Notes: a model not told the origin generated them from the sequence alone. 64,000 nt of DNA from Microbacterium phyllosphaerae (GCF_017876435.1 NZ_JAGIOA010000001.1:124001-188000); one strand, 5' to 3'; counted from the stretch's first letter, positions 7,551 through 16,724 are shown. Made by a program: numbers and translations.

Positions 7551-9596
7551 ATGCCCGACGGACAGGTGCTCGAGTTCACGCGCGTCACCAAGCGATTCAA
7601 TGACGTGACGGCGGTGTCCGACTTCTCCGCGCGAGTCGAGCCCGGTGTCGTGACCGCTTTCCTCGGCCCGAACGGAGCCGGGAAGACGACGACACTGCGC
7701 ATCCTCCTCGGTCAGGTCCGCGCCAACTCCGGCACGGCCACGATCGGCGGCGTCGCGTTCCCCGACCTGCGCCACCCCCTGCGCACGATCGGCTCGGTGC
7801 TCGAGGAGACGGTCTACCGCCCTCGCCGCTCGGCGGGGCGTCAGCTGACCATCGCGGCCAAAGCCAACGGCATCCCGCTGTCGCGCGTCGACGAGGTCCT
7901 CTCGCTGGTCGGCCTCGAGCACGAGAGCGAAGGACGCATCGGCAGCTTCTCGCTGGGAATGCGCCAGCGCCTGAGCGTCGCCCATGCCCTGCTCGGAGAC
8001 CCCGGCGCCCTCGTGTTCGATGAGCCCGCCAACGGACTCGACCCCGAAGGCATCCGCTGGATGCGTCTGCTCATGCGTCGCCTGGCCGACGAGGGCCGCA
8101 CGGTTCTCGTCTCCTCGCACGTGCTGAGCGAGATCGAGCAGGTCGCCGATCATGTGCTCGTGCTCTCGAAGGGGCAGCTCATGCTGTCGAGCGGCATCGA
8201 GAAGCTCGCCGACCCGTCCGCCGGGTCGGTCGTCGTGGATGCCGCAGACCGGGCCGCCCTCAAGGCCGCCCTCTCGGCTGCCGGCCTCGAGGTCGAGGTC
8301 CTGCGCTCCGGGCTCACCGTCCGCGGCAGCAACGCCGGCAAGGTCGGCGCGATCGCCGCATCGGCCGGCATCGCCCTGACCACCCTGGTGCAGCGCGGCC
8401 CGACCCTCGAGGACGTGTTCATCGAGCTCGTGCGCGGCGGCACGCTCGCGCCTCACGCCATCGCGGCCGCCTCGCAGTTCATCGCTCCTGAGGCCGAGCC
8501 GTCGGACGCCGCGCTCGACGCCGCTCCCGCGACCACGGTGATTCCTGCGGTCGTCGAGCCCGCCGTCGCGACCTCGCCCGAGACGGTGAACGCCGACGAC
8601 GGATCGGATGACGCTGAGGATGCGCCTGCGGACGACGCGTCGAACGTGGACGAGGGGGCGGAACCCCTCGAGGCCGACGCCTCTGAGACTGGTCCTGCTG
8701 CGGACGCGCCCGTGGACACTGCGGATTCGGATGCCGCGCAGACCGACGCCGCTGCCGCGGATGCCGCGCAGACCGACGCCGCTGCCGCGGATGCCGCCGA
8801 GGCCAAGGCCGACGACGCGGCCTACGCCGCGGCTGCGGCACGCGACGTCGAGCACGCGGCGGCAGAACTCGGGTACGCGGCCGATGCATCCGACGCGAAC
8901 GACGCGGAAGACGCCGCCGACGTGGCCTCTGAGGCCGCCGAATCGCACGAGCAGGCCGGGCACGACGTGGATGCGGCATCCGAGGGCGAGGAGGCGACCT
9001 CCGAGGAGGGCGCACGTCCGTCGTTCGATGACATCCTGTTCGGGACCGCGCCGATGAACGATGCGGCACCGTCTGCCGATGCGGACACCGACTCTGGCGC
9101 GGAGAACGGGTCTGCGCCCGCGGATGAGGGTCTCGACGAGCACTCCGGCGTCGAATTCTTCACCGAGGTACCGGCATCGGAGGAGTCGGGTTCTGACGAG
9201 TCGCGATCCGACGAGTCGGTGTCCGGTGACGATCCCGATTCAGCTGCCGTCGAGGCGGACGCATCGGACGACGACCCGCGCTCCGCGGCTGTCACGTCGA
9301 TGCTCGCCGCAGCCGCGCGCGCCTATTACGACGACGAGCCGAAGGACTACCCGCTCGGGGTTTCGGACGCTTCCGAGTCGGACCAGGCGCAGTCGGACGA
9401 GGCACAGCCGGACGATGCTGCCGCAGATCCCTCGGAGAACAGCGAGTCGGACGTGCAGGACGCGACCGACGCACAGGAGCACCACGAGGGCGAGCACCAC
9501 GACGGTGAGCACCACCACGACGAGGGTGAGCACCACGAGCACCACGACGAGGGTGAGCACCACGAGCACCACGAGGGTGAGCACCACCAGTCCTGA
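7551..9596 (+). CDS. ABC transporter ATPase with long acidic, His-rich C-terminal tail
   Basis: 681 residues. Residues 1 to about 300 are a complete ATP-binding subunit of the drug/Nat type: GPNGAGKTTT near 40, SLGMRQRLS signature, LVFDEPANGLDPEG Walker B, and a C-terminal region ending TLEDVFIELVRGG. The remaining roughly 380 residues are low-complexity Ala/Asp/Glu/Ser with no recognisable domain except two short hydrophobic islands (SFDDILFG and TSMLAAAARAYYDD). The tail ends with clusters of two or three His separated by Glu, Gly and Asp (from about 9478). ATG 7551 has GAGAGG about 8 nt upstream; the open frame upstream is antisense to the hydrolase gene. No permease gene is adjacent, so the membrane partner is unknown. 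The tail may bind metal or be a linker (inference). Confidence 0.85.
   Translation: MPDGQVLEFTRVTKRFNDVTAVSDFSARVEPGVVTAFLGPNGAGKTTTLRILLGQVRANSGTATIGGVAFPDLRHPLRTIGSVLEETVYRPRRSAGRQLTIAAKANGIPLSRVDEVLSLVGLEHESEGRIGSFSLGMRQRLSVAHALLGDPGALVFDEPANGLDPEGIRWMRLLMRRLADEGRTVLVSSHVLSEIEQVADHVLVLSKGQLMLSSGIEKLADPSAGSVVVDAADRAALKAALSAAGLEVEVLRSGLTVRGSNAGKVGAIAASAGIALTTLVQRGPTLEDVFIELVRGGTLAPHAIAAASQFIAPEAEPSDAALDAAPATTVIPAVVEPAVATSPETVNADDGSDDAEDAPADDASNVDEGAEPLEADASETGPAADAPVDTADSDAAQTDAAAADAAQTDAAAADAAEAKADDAAYAAAAARDVEHAAAELGYAADASDANDAEDAADVASEAAESHEQAGHDVDAASEGEEATSEEGARPSFDDILFGTAPMNDAAPSADADTDSGAENGSAPADEGLDEHSGVEFFTEVPASEESGSDESRSDESVSGDDPDSAAVEADASDDDPRSAAVTSMLAAAARAYYDDEPKDYPLGVSDASESDQAQSDEAQPDDAAADPSENSESDVQDATDAQEHHEGEHHDGEHHHDEGEHHEHHDEGEHHEHHEGEHHQS
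8731..8790 (+). repeat. Perfect 30-bp tandem duplication within the ABC ATPase tail
   Basis: Two identical 30-bp copies (8731-8760 and 8761-8790) encode a duplicated Asp-Ala-Ala-Gln-Thr-Asp-Ala-Ala-Ala-Ala block. The identity at every position implies recent duplication or ongoing slippage that keeps the frame. Confidence 0.95.
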
Positions 9597-9620
9597 GGCT
9601 TCGACGCCGCACGTCATGCG

Positions 9621-9655
9621 AACGCCCTCCGCGCCGAAAGGCTGCGGAGGGCGTT
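9621..9655. terminator. Hairpin terminator after the ABC ATPase gene
   Basis: AACGCCCTCCGC (9621-9632) pairs with GCGGAGGGCGTT (9644-9655) over 12 bp, with an 11-nt loop. It lies between two convergent genes and may end both transcripts. Confidence 0.85.
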
Positions 9656-9673
9656 GCTCGTTCCGGAGGGTGG

Positions 9674-10123
9674 TCAGGCCGGCCGAGGGCGGATCACCGG
9701 GCGACGGCTGCCCTTCGACACGGGGGTCGGCGACGTGGCGACGATCTCCTCGACATCCGCGGGCTCGTCCGAGACGTCGAGCCTGAGGGCCTGCGTCAGC
9801 GCGAGGCCGTGCTTGGTCGTGAGGATCAGGCGACGGTACTGCTCGTCACCCGACAGGTCGATGACCACGCTGGGGCGGCGGCGGCGGATCAGCACGAAGT
9901 CCACGCTTCCTGCCGCCTTCCACGTTCCTGCGGCGAGCACACCGGGAATGTGCGTGCCGGGGTTCGGTACGCCGCGGAGCCAGGCCCAGGCGTCATCCAC
10001 CAGCTGCACCTTGGTGATCGTCTCGCGCACGAGCCGCACGTTGTCACGGTGGAAGCTCGCTGCACGCTCGATCGGCGAGAGCACGATCTCGAGTTGCGTC
10101 TGGTCCAGCAGCAACGTCACCAT
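9674..10123 (-). CDS. Conserved hypothetical protein, PH-like fold likely
   Basis: 149 residues, soluble, no signal peptide. The pattern of alternating hydrophobic residues with a central PGTHIPGVLAAGTW motif followed by a strand-rich VDFVLIRRRRPSVVIDL resembles small bacterial PH-like domain proteins of actinobacteria. That is a fold guess, not a function. The C-terminal 30 residues are Pro/Arg-rich. The ATG at 10123 lies 6 nt after CAGACT (10130-10135 on the plus strand, reverse-complemented), a variant of the leaderless arrangement that recurs at four other genes here. It is monocistronic, between a terminator and the divergent HNH gene. Confidence 0.7.
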   Translation of the reverse strand: MVTLLLDQTQLEIVLSPIERAASFHRDNVRLVRETITKVQLVDDAWAWLRGVPNPGTHIPGVLAAGTWKAAGSVDFVLIRRRRPSVVIDLSGDEQYRRLILTTKHGLALTQALRLDVSDEPADVEEIVATSPTPVSKGSRRPVIRPRPA

Positions 10124-10242
10124 GCGTCCAGTCTGCCAGCGGCACCCTCACAGATGTCTGTGTCTTGCTCACAGGAAGGCAACGATCCGTTGTCGGTTCC
10201 CACGATTCCACCTCTCTTCCATTCCGGTGTTCCGCTCGAGTT

Positions 10243-10258
10243 TCGAACAAATCTACTA
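10243..10258 (+). promoter_or_regulatory. Candidate LexA (SOS) box over the HNH gene promoter
   Basis: TCGAACAAATCTACTA matches the actinobacterial LexA consensus TCGAACAnnTGTTCGA at 11 of 14 fixed positions, with a perfect left half-site. It overlaps the -10 element TAGACT (10257-10262), which lies 6 nt before the ATG at 10269. In Mycobacterium tuberculosis several 13E12-family genes are LexA targets, which makes the match plausible. Confidence 0.5.
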
Positions 10259-10268
10259 GACTCGGAGC

Positions 10269-11672
10269 ATGACATCCGCCAGCGACAACGGTCTCGAGCA
10301 GCGCAGAGAGCTGCTCGATTCGTGGGTCGAGAAGCGGCGTCAGATCGCCTGCCTCGAGGCCGAGGCCGCAGGTCTTCTCGCCGAGCGGATGCAGCTGGGT
10401 CGGGCCGAGTCCGACGAGCATCCCTACCACCGAGATGCGATCCACCGATCGATGATCGCGGAGTATGCGGCCGCCGGCCGTGTGACTCAGGGCAGCGTCG
10501 AGTACGCCTTCACGGATGCCGGCTTCCTCCACACCAGCCACCCCCTCGTGCAGCAGGCGTTCCGTGAGGGGCGCGTCACGGCTGCCCACGTCCGCGAGAT
10601 CGTGCGCGCCGCGGGAGTCGTGCGCGAAGCGGTGAACAACGGGCGAGCGGATGCCGACGCGCTCACCCTCTACGACACCGTCGCCGTCATCGTCGCCGAG
10701 CGCGAGACCGCGGCGCGCACGCGTGTGCATCTGCGCGAGCTCGCAGCGGTGCTGTCGGGCTCGACGACCACCGAGCGTCACGCTCGGGCACGAGCCGAGC
10801 GCACCGTCACGCTGCGGCCGGCGGGCGACGGGCTCGCCGTGCTGACGATCGTGCTGCCCGAGCATCTCGCGGCGGCGATCCTCGACCGCCTCACGCAGCT
10901 CGCGCGAGCGGTGATCGCTGGGCGCAGAGACCACGAGCCCGTCCTCGAGCCGACCGACGACGGTGAGGACCCGATCCATCCCGAGGACATCGCTCAAGAC
11001 GACCCCTCGCGAGACGACTATGCGATCTTCGGCGACGGGACATTCACGACGGATCCGACGGGCCCAGAGGTCGAGCACATCCCGGCAGACACGCGCACGA
11101 TCGATCAGGTGCGCACCGACCTGCTGATCGACCTCCTGCTCGCGTCCGACCCGAGCGCCGCGAACGGCTCAGGACTCGACAACATCCAGGGCCGGATCCA
11201 CGTCACCGTGGCGGCCACCACTCTTGCCGGGTGTGACGATCGCTCCGCGCAGCTCGACGGGCACGGCCCTCTGCACCCCGACATCGCACGAGACCTCGCA
11301 GGCCGGAACGGCGGGTGGTCCCGGTTGTTCCTCGATCCGACCGGCCTGGTCGTCGAGACCGACAGCTACACGCCCACGGAAGCCATGCGACGGTTCCTGC
11401 GCGCCCGAGACCAGCACTGCCGATTCCCCGGATGCAGGATGCCGCTGCATCGGTGCCAGATCGACCACACGTTCGATCACGCGAAGGGTGGCCGAACGGA
11501 GATCCACAATCTGGGTCATCTCTGCGCGACCCACCACGTTCTCAAGCATCCCGACATCGCCGATGACCATCGATGGACGGCCCGTCAGCTGCCCGACGGA
11601 ACGATCGACTGGCACAGCCCGCTCGGACGCACCTATCGCGACTCGCCACCTCGACGCGTCATGTTCGTCTGA
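10269..11672 (+). CDS. HNH endonuclease with DUF222 domain (13E12 repeat family)
   Basis: 467 residues. The first two thirds are the helical DUF222 region, with the family's RVTAAHVREIVRAAG and AERTVTLRP-type segments. The C-terminal HNH nuclease domain has the Cys pair in FPGCRMPLHRCQIDH, the IDH core, and a later LCATHHVLKH. The family is abundant in actinobacteria and its role is not settled; a DNA-damage or selfish-nuclease role is usually proposed. The ATG at 10269 follows TAGACT by 6 nt, so the mRNA is probably leaderless, and a LexA-like site overlaps that promoter. Confidence 0.9.
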   Translation: MTSASDNGLEQRRELLDSWVEKRRQIACLEAEAAGLLAERMQLGRAESDEHPYHRDAIHRSMIAEYAAAGRVTQGSVEYAFTDAGFLHTSHPLVQQAFREGRVTAAHVREIVRAAGVVREAVNNGRADADALTLYDTVAVIVAERETAARTRVHLRELAAVLSGSTTTERHARARAERTVTLRPAGDGLAVLTIVLPEHLAAAILDRLTQLARAVIAGRRDHEPVLEPTDDGEDPIHPEDIAQDDPSRDDYAIFGDGTFTTDPTGPEVEHIPADTRTIDQVRTDLLIDLLLASDPSAANGSGLDNIQGRIHVTVAATTLAGCDDRSAQLDGHGPLHPDIARDLAGRNGGWSRLFLDPTGLVVETDSYTPTEAMRRFLRARDQHCRFPGCRMPLHRCQIDHTFDHAKGGRTEIHNLGHLCATHHVLKHPDIADDHRWTARQLPDGTIDWHSPLGRTYRDSPPRRVMFV

Positions 11673-11707
11673 TGTCCGCACAGGAACAGAGCCGGGCGGG
11701 CCGTCAC

Positions 11708-11773
11708 CGGTCAGAGTCACGTCAGGCCGACTCCGGTCAGAGTCTCGTCAGGCCGACGCCGGTCAGAGTCTCG
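11708..11773. repeat. 26-bp direct repeat downstream of hemL
   Basis: Two full copies of a 26-bp unit beginning CGGTCAGAGTC (11708-11733 and 11734-11759) and a partial third (11760-11773), differing at two positions. The array fills the gap between the convergent HNH and hemL genes. The short string CGTCAGGCC inside it also occurs at the hemL stop codon (11802-11810). Confidence 0.85.
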
Positions 11774-11803
11774 CGTCAGAGGCTGAAGTCGGTGAGCGTC
11801 GCG

Positions 11804-13126
11804 TCAGGCCGTCGCTGCGGCCGCCGCAGCCGCCGCGATCGGCAGTGCCGCCTCGATGCGCTGCAATTCCTCGTCGCCGTGGGCGGCGGTGAGGAACCAT
11901 GCTTCGAACACACTCGGCGGCAAGGCGACGCCCTGCTCACGCATGGCGTGGAAGAACGGGGCGTAGCGGAACGACTCCTGAGCCTGCGCCTCCGCATATG
12001 TGCGGGGTGCAGAGGCGCGGAACGATGCGCTGAACAGGTTGCCCGCATGGGCCACGGCGTGGGTGACTCCGGCATCCGTCAGCGCGGCATCCAGCGCACG
12101 CGCGACACGGGCCGCCGCGGCATCGACCGTCGCATACACCTCGGGAGTCGCCAGACGCAGCGTCGCGAGGCCCGCCGCCACCGAGAGTGGGTTACCCGAG
12201 AGCGTGCCCGCCTGGTAGACCGGGCCGAGGGGCGCCAGCATGTCCATGACCTCTGCGCGGCCACCGAGCGCAGCCAGCGGCATGCCTCCGCCGACGACCT
12301 TGCCGAACGTGATGATGTCCGGCAGGTAGTCCTCACCGGCCGCTGCCTGGAGCCCCCAGAAGCCGGCCGGATACACACGGAAGCCCGTCAGCACCTCGTC
12401 GAGGATCAGCAGAGCGCCGTGTGCGTGCGCGGTGTCGGCCAGCAGGCGGTTGAAGCCCGGCAGCGGCGGGACCACGCCCATGTTGGCGGCCGCCGCCTCG
12501 ACGATCACCGCGGCGATGCGATCGCCGTGCTCGGCGAAGACCGCCGCCAGCGCATCCGGGTCGTTGTAGTCGATCACCAGCGTCTGCGCCGCGATCGGAG
12601 CCGGAACGCCCGCAGAACCCGGCAGTGCGAGCGTCGCGACGCCCGAGCCCGCCGCGGCGAGGAGGCCGTCGGAGTGCCCGTGGTAGTGGCCCGCGAACTT
12701 CACCAGCAGGTCGCGTCCGGTCGCACCGCGCGCGAGGCGGATCGCCGTCATGGTGGCTTCGGTGCCCGTCGACACCAGGCGCACACGCTCGATGGGCCGG
12801 ACCTCGCCGAACCGCACGCGGTCGGCGATCAGAGCCGCGAGTTCGACCTCGCCCTCGGTCGGAGCGCCGAACGACAGCCCCCGGGTGGCAGCCTCCTGCA
12901 CCGCGGCGACCACCTCGGGCTGTGCGTGTCCGAGCAGCGCAGGACCCCACGAGGCGACCAGGTCGACGTACTCGTTGCCCGCGGCATCCGTCACCGTCGC
13001 GCCCTTCGCAGACGCGAGGAAACGCGGCGTACCGCCGACGGACCCGTATGCGCGCACCGGCGAGTTCACTCCGCCGGGGATCACCGTGCGGGCAGCGGAG
13101 AACAGGTCGTCATTGCGGTCGGTCAC
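11804..13126 (-). CDS. hemL: Glutamate-1-semialdehyde 2,1-aminomutase
   Basis: A 440-residue PLP enzyme converting glutamate-1-semialdehyde to 5-aminolevulinate, the last step of the C5 route to heme. Landmarks are [11 protein letters not shown] near the start, [36 protein letters not shown], and the PLP-binding lysine K276 in [11 protein letters not shown]. The GTG at 13126 is chosen because GGAGGAG lies 6 nt upstream; the ATG 39 nt further upstream has no such site. It is the last gene of the hemQ-C-D-B-L series and is separated from hemB by 134 bp containing a GGACCC-type repeat. The C-terminus ends in an Ala run, a small oddity. Confidence 0.96.
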   Translation of the reverse strand: MTDRNDDLFSAARTVIPGGVNSPVRAYGSVGGTPRFLASAKGATVTDAAGNEYVDLVASWGPALLGHAQPEVVAAVQEAATRGLSFGAPTEGEVELAALIADRVRFGEVRPIERVRLVSTGTEATMTAIRLARGATGRDLLVKFAGHYHGHSDGLLAAAGSGVATLALPGSAGVPAPIAAQTLVIDYNDPDALAAVFAEHGDRIAAVIVEAAAANMGVVPPLPGFNRLLADTAHAHGALLILDEVLTGFRVYPAGFWGLQAAAGEDYLPDIITFGKVVGGGMPLAALGGRAEVMDMLAPLGPVYQAGTLSGNPLSVAAGLATLRLATPEVYATVDAAAARVARALDAALTDAGVTHAVAHAGNLFSASFRASAPRTYAEAQAQESFRYAPFFHAMREQGVALPPSVFEAWFLTAAHGDEELQRIEAALPIAAAAAAAATA

Positions 13127-13206
13127 AGCACACTCCTCCAGCGATGCGCGGAGCTCTCCCGGCATCCCTTCCAGGCTAGTCCGCCCACCTGTGCACGAGT
13201 CTCAGA

Positions 13207-13243
13207 CGGGACCGGGACCCGGGACCCGGACCCGGACCCGGAC
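13207..13243 (-). repeat. GGGACC/GGACCC hexamer repeat with G-quadruplex potential
   Basis: Between hemB and hemL the plus strand has four CCC tracts (13218-20, 13225-27, 13231-33, 13237-39) spaced by 3-4 nt. The minus strand, which is the mRNA sense of the hem genes, therefore carries four GGG tracts with short loops. This fits the G3-N1-7 quadruplex rule; whether it folds is unknown. Confidence 0.75.
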
Positions 13244-13260
13244 CACGAAGAGAGCCTCTG

Positions 13261-14238
13261 TCAGCCGCGCAGCCAGCGGGCGGCTTCGGTCGCCCAGTAG
13301 GTGAGCACGACGTCGGCACCCGCGCGACGGATCGACAGCAGCGACTCCAGAACGGACGCGCGGCGATCGATCCAGCCGTTCGCGGCGGCGGCCTCGATCA
13401 TGGCGTATTCGCCAGACACCTGGTATGCCCACACAGGAATATGCACGGTGTCACGAACCTCGCGCAACACGTCGAGGAAGGCCATGGCCGGCTTCACCAT
13501 GACGATGTCCGCACCCTCCTCCTCGTCGACGACCGCCTCGCGCACGCCCTCGCGGCGGTTGCCGGGATCGAGCTGGTAGGTGCGGCGGTCGCCCGTGAGC
13601 TGAGAGTCGACGGCCTCGCGGAACGGGCCGTAGAACGCGCTCGCGTACTTCGCGGCGTAGGCGAGCAGCAGGGTGTCGGTGAAGCCCTCCGCATCCAGCG
13701 CCTTGCGGATCACGCCGACCTGACCGTCCATCATTCCCGACAGCCCCAGCAGCTGAGATCCGGCGCGGGCCTGGGCGAGCGCCATCGAGGTGTAGCGCTC
13801 GAGTGTGGCGTCGTTGTCGACCGAACCGTCTGCCGCGAGAACCCCGCAGTGCCCGTGGTCGGTGAACTCATCGAGACACAGGTCGGTCTGCACGACGAGC
13901 GCGTCGCCGACCTCGGCGGCGAGCACCTCGGTCGCGAGGTTCAGGATGCCCTTCGGGTCGTCCGCGCCCGAGCCCTGCGCATCTCGCACGGCGGGAACGC
14001 CGAACAGCATCACGCCGCCGACACCCGCCTCGGCGGCCTCGGTCGCGACCGTCCGCAGAGAGTCGAGCGAATGCTGGGCGACCCCAGGCATGGAGCCGAT
14101 CGGCGCGGCCTCGGTGATCCCCTCGCGCACGAACAGCGGCAGCACCAGCTGGCGCGGCTCGAGCGACGTCTCACGGACCAGGCCGCGAACCGCCGGGGAC
14201 TGACGCAGTCGGCGCAGTCGGACGTCGGGGAAGCTCAC
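13261..14238 (-). CDS. hemB: Delta-aminolevulinic acid dehydratase (porphobilinogen synthase)
   Basis: 325 residues, the normal length. It condenses two aminolevulinates into porphobilinogen. Both Schiff-base lysines are visible: K197 in [13 protein letters not shown] and K249 in MVKPAMAF. The metal segment reads [14 protein letters not shown], keeping two of the three zinc-type cysteines with Asp in the third place, so the metal dependence is probably mixed. The GTG start at 14238 overlaps the hemD stop (GTGA), showing translational coupling. Confidence 0.97.
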   Translation of the reverse strand: MSFPDVRLRRLRQSPAVRGLVRETSLEPRQLVLPLFVREGITEAAPIGSMPGVAQHSLDSLRTVATEAAEAGVGGVMLFGVPAVRDAQGSGADDPKGILNLATEVLAAEVGDALVVQTDLCLDEFTDHGHCGVLAADGSVDNDATLERYTSMALAQARAGSQLLGLSGMMDGQVGVIRKALDAEGFTDTLLLAYAAKYASAFYGPFREAVDSQLTGDRRTYQLDPGNRREGVREAVVDEEEGADIVMVKPAMAFLDVLREVRDTVHIPVWAYQVSGEYAMIEAAAANGWIDRRASVLESLLSIRRAGADVVLTYWATEAARWLRG

Positions 14239-15026
14239 GGTGCCAGCTCGTCAGCCGCGTGCGGGAGGGTGAAGGTCGACACCGCGTCGATCAGCGCATC
14301 CACCGTCTGCTTGTCGGCGACGACCGTGATCGGGAGGCCCGCCTTTCCGGCATCCTTCGCGGTCCGCGGACCGATCGCCGCCAGAAGCGTCTCGTCGGGG
14401 ATCTCGGGGAACTGCTCGCGCACCTGCGCCGCGACGGAACCGCTCGTGATGAGGATGGCGTTGATGCGGCCGTTCTCGACGTCGCGCTTGATGCGATCCG
14501 TCACCGGCACACCGACCGTGCGATACGCCACGACGCTGTCGACATCGTGGCCGGCCTCCTGCAGCAGCACGCTGAGCACGGGCTTCGCGATCTCGCTGCG
14601 CAGGGCCAGGATGCGCCGGGGCTGCGTCTCGATAGCGATGAGCTGCTCGGCCATGCCCTCGGCGGAGTTGTCCTGCTCGGGGACGAGAGCGACCTCGTAG
14701 CCGACCGCCTGCAGAGCGGCAGCCGTGGTCTCACCGACGGCGGCGATCTTCGTGCCGCGCGGCACCACGGCCCGGTGCGCGAACATCACGTCGACGGTGG
14801 TCGCGCTGGTCACGGTCAGCCAGTCATACGACCCGCCGGCGAGCTGCGCGAGCGCGACGTCGAGGGCTGCTTGATCCGTGGTCGGCGCGAAGTTGATCAG
14901 CGGCGCGACGACGGGCACGGCGCCCTGCGCGCGCAGGCTCGCTGCGACACCGTCGCCCCACGGGCCTCCGCGGGGTACGAGGATGCGCCAGCCGTCCAGC
15001 GGTCGGTCCTGCTTCGAATTGGTCAT
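14235..15026 (-). CDS. hemD: Uroporphyrinogen-III synthase
   Basis: 263 residues of the low-conservation HemD family, which closes and inverts ring D of hydroxymethylbilane. Visible features are WRILVPRGG at the start, the central [16 protein letters not shown], and the second-domain segment [17 protein letters not shown] followed by [19 protein letters not shown]. The start ATG 15026 overlaps the hemC stop (ATGA), so hemC and hemD are co-translated. Its position between hemC and hemB makes the call safe. A much longer upstream reading is only the shadow of hemC. Confidence 0.93.
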   Translation of the reverse strand: MTNSKQDRPLDGWRILVPRGGPWGDGVAASLRAQGAVPVVAPLINFAPTTDQAALDVALAQLAGGSYDWLTVTSATTVDVMFAHRAVVPRGTKIAAVGETTAAALQAVGYEVALVPEQDNSAEGMAEQLIAIETQPRRILALRSEIAKPVLSVLLQEAGHDVDSVVAYRTVGVPVTDRIKRDVENGRINAILITSGSVAAQVREQFPEIPDETLLAAIGPRTAKDAGKAGLPITVVADKQTVDALIDAVSTFTLPHAADELAP

Positions 15027-16039
15027 GATGAGGAATGCTCTCGGGAGACGAGGTCGGCCGCCCCTTGCTCGAGCAGCCGATGGGCGACAGACAACCCGAG
15101 CTCGCGTGCCGCGTGCATCGGGTCTGCACCACCGGCAGCATCCGCTCCGTTGCCGCTGCCGTTCCGACGAATATACTCCCCGTTCAGACCTTCGGTGACG
15201 TCGAGACCGATACGCCGGGTTCCGTCGGCCGCGTAGACGACCGTCCTGACGCGGATCTCGTCGCCGTCGAGCACCGCATGAGCGGCCATCGGCGCCTGAC
15301 ATCCGGCGTCGAGCCCTTCGAGCACGGCGCGCTCGACCGTGACGGCCACGCGGGTCGCCTCGTCGTCGAGCTCGGCGAGGGCGGCGAGCAGCTCGTCCGG
15401 AGCATCCGTCCTGGTCTCCACCGCGAGCGCCCCCTGGCCCGGGGCGGTCGGCCACTCGGCGAGCCCGAGCTCCTCACGGCGCAGCGGCGAGTCGGATCCG
15501 AGGCGCGAGAGTCCGGCGGCCGCGAGGATGACCGCATCGAGCTCCCCCGATGCGACCCGCTGCAGGCGGGAGTCCACGTTGCCGCGGATGTCGACCACCT
15601 CGGCGTGCGGGGCCCTGCGACGCACCTGCGCGATGCGGCGAGGGGACCCGGTGCCGACCTTGCTGCCCGAGCGCAGCTCGTGAAGCGGTGTCCCGCCGCG
15701 CGTGATCGCGACATCGCGCGCATCCTCGCGCACCGGAGTCGCCGCGATGACGAGACCGGCGGGAATCGCGGTGGGCAGGTCCTTCAGCGAGTGGACGAGG
15801 AAGTCGCACTCCCCCGCGAGCAGCGCCTCACGCAGTCGCGTGGCGAAGATTCCCTGCCCGCCGATCTCCGACAGCGATGCGCGGTTCGTGTCGCCCTCGC
15901 TGGTGATCGGAACGAGCTCGACGGCGCGTCCGGAGATCTTCTCGAGGGCGGCGGCGACGTGACCCGACTGCGCCTGCGCGAGGGCGCTGCGGCGGGTGCC
16001 GAGTCGGATCGGGGCGGTCCGTGTGCTCTGGATGCTCAT
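15023..16039 (-). CDS. hemC: Porphobilinogen deaminase (hydroxymethylbilane synthase)
   Basis: 338 residues. It polymerises four porphobilinogens on a dipyrromethane cofactor. The cofactor-bearing cysteine is C247 in LDAGCQAP. Other family segments are RLGTRRSALAQAQ, the LVHSLKDLP loop, GTGSPRRIAQ and DIRGNVDSRLQ. The last 40 residues are Gly/Asn/Ala-rich and looser than in enterobacterial HemC. It starts 7 nt after the hemQ stop, so the order hemQ-hemC-hemD-hemB is a tight operon. Confidence 0.97.
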   Translation of the reverse strand: MSIQSTRTAPIRLGTRRSALAQAQSGHVAAALEKISGRAVELVPITSEGDTNRASLSEIGGQGIFATRLREALLAGECDFLVHSLKDLPTAIPAGLVIAATPVREDARDVAITRGGTPLHELRSGSKVGTGSPRRIAQVRRRAPHAEVVDIRGNVDSRLQRVASGELDAVILAAAGLSRLGSDSPLRREELGLAEWPTAPGQGALAVETRTDAPDELLAALAELDDEATRVAVTVERAVLEGLDAGCQAPMAAHAVLDGDEIRVRTVVYAADGTRRIGLDVTEGLNGEYIRRNGSGNGADAAGGADPMHAARELGLSVAHRLLEQGAADLVSREHSSS

Positions 16040-16046
16040 CGTCGAC

Positions 16047-16724
16047 CTACTGCAGCACGTCCGCGATCTCGTCGAACCGGAGTCGACGCCCGGTGTAGAA
16101 CGGGATCTCCTCCTTCACGTACAGACGCGCGTCGGTGTAGCGCAGGTCGCGCATGAGGTCGACGAGCTCGGTGACCTCGTCGGCCTCGAGCGGCAGGATC
16201 CACTCGTAGTCGCCCAGCGCGAACGCCGCGACCGTGTTCGCGATGACTCCCGTGAAGGCGGCACCCTTGCGGCCATGGTCGGCGAGCATCTTGCGACGCT
16301 CCTCCTCAGGCGCGAGGTACCACTCGGGGGTGCGCACGAACGGGTACAGGCACAGCCAGTCCTTGGGCTCGACGCCGCGCAGGAATCCGGGCACGTGGGC
16401 GCGGTTGAACTCGGCGTCGCGGTGCACGCCCATGACGTTCCAGACGGGCAGCAACGTGCGCAGCAGCTCGGTGCGGCGGAGGCGTCGGAGCGCCTTCTGC
16501 AGGTCTTCCGCGGTGTCGCCGTGCAGCCAGACGAGGAGGTCGGCGTCGGCCTTCAGGCCCGAGACGTCGTAGAAGCCGCGGACGGTGACGCCGGAATCCT
16601 CGATGTACGAGACGATCGTCTCCAGCTCGGTGGAGTCGGATTCGGTGACCGGAACATCGGGGTTTCGTCGCCAGACGGCCCAGAGGGTGAAGCCGGACGG
16701 GTTCTCTTCGCGCTCATCGGACAT
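16047..16724 (-). CDS. hemQ: Coproheme decarboxylase (chlorite-dismutase-like HemQ)
   Basis: 225 residues. In Gram-positives HemQ/ChdC removes two propionate carboxylates of coproheme III with peroxide to give protoheme, the last step of the coproporphyrin-dependent pathway. Family segments are GFYDVSGLKADADLLVWLHG, WLCLYPFVRTPEWYLAP and DHGRKGAAF. Its presence, rather than hemN/hemF, indicates this route. The ATG at 16724 lies 6 nt after CAGACT (agtctg at 16731-16736 on the plus strand), so the operon hemQ-C-D-B may start with a leaderless message. Confidence 0.95.
   Translation of the reverse strand: MSDEREENPSGFTLWAVWRRNPDVPVTESDSTELETIVSYIEDSGVTVRGFYDVSGLKADADLLVWLHGDTAEDLQKALRRLRRTELLRTLLPVWNVMGVHRDAEFNRAHVPGFLRGVEPKDWLCLYPFVRTPEWYLAPEEERRKMLADHGRKGAAFTGVIANTVAAFALGDYEWILPLEADEVTELVDLMRDLRYTDARLYVKEEIPFYTGRRLRFDEIADVLQ

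Noticed and set aside
10269..11672. HNH protein as intron homing endonuclease or mobile element
   Set aside because: The DUF222 half and the independent promoter indicate a 13E12-type chromosomal gene; no inverted ends or target duplication are seen.
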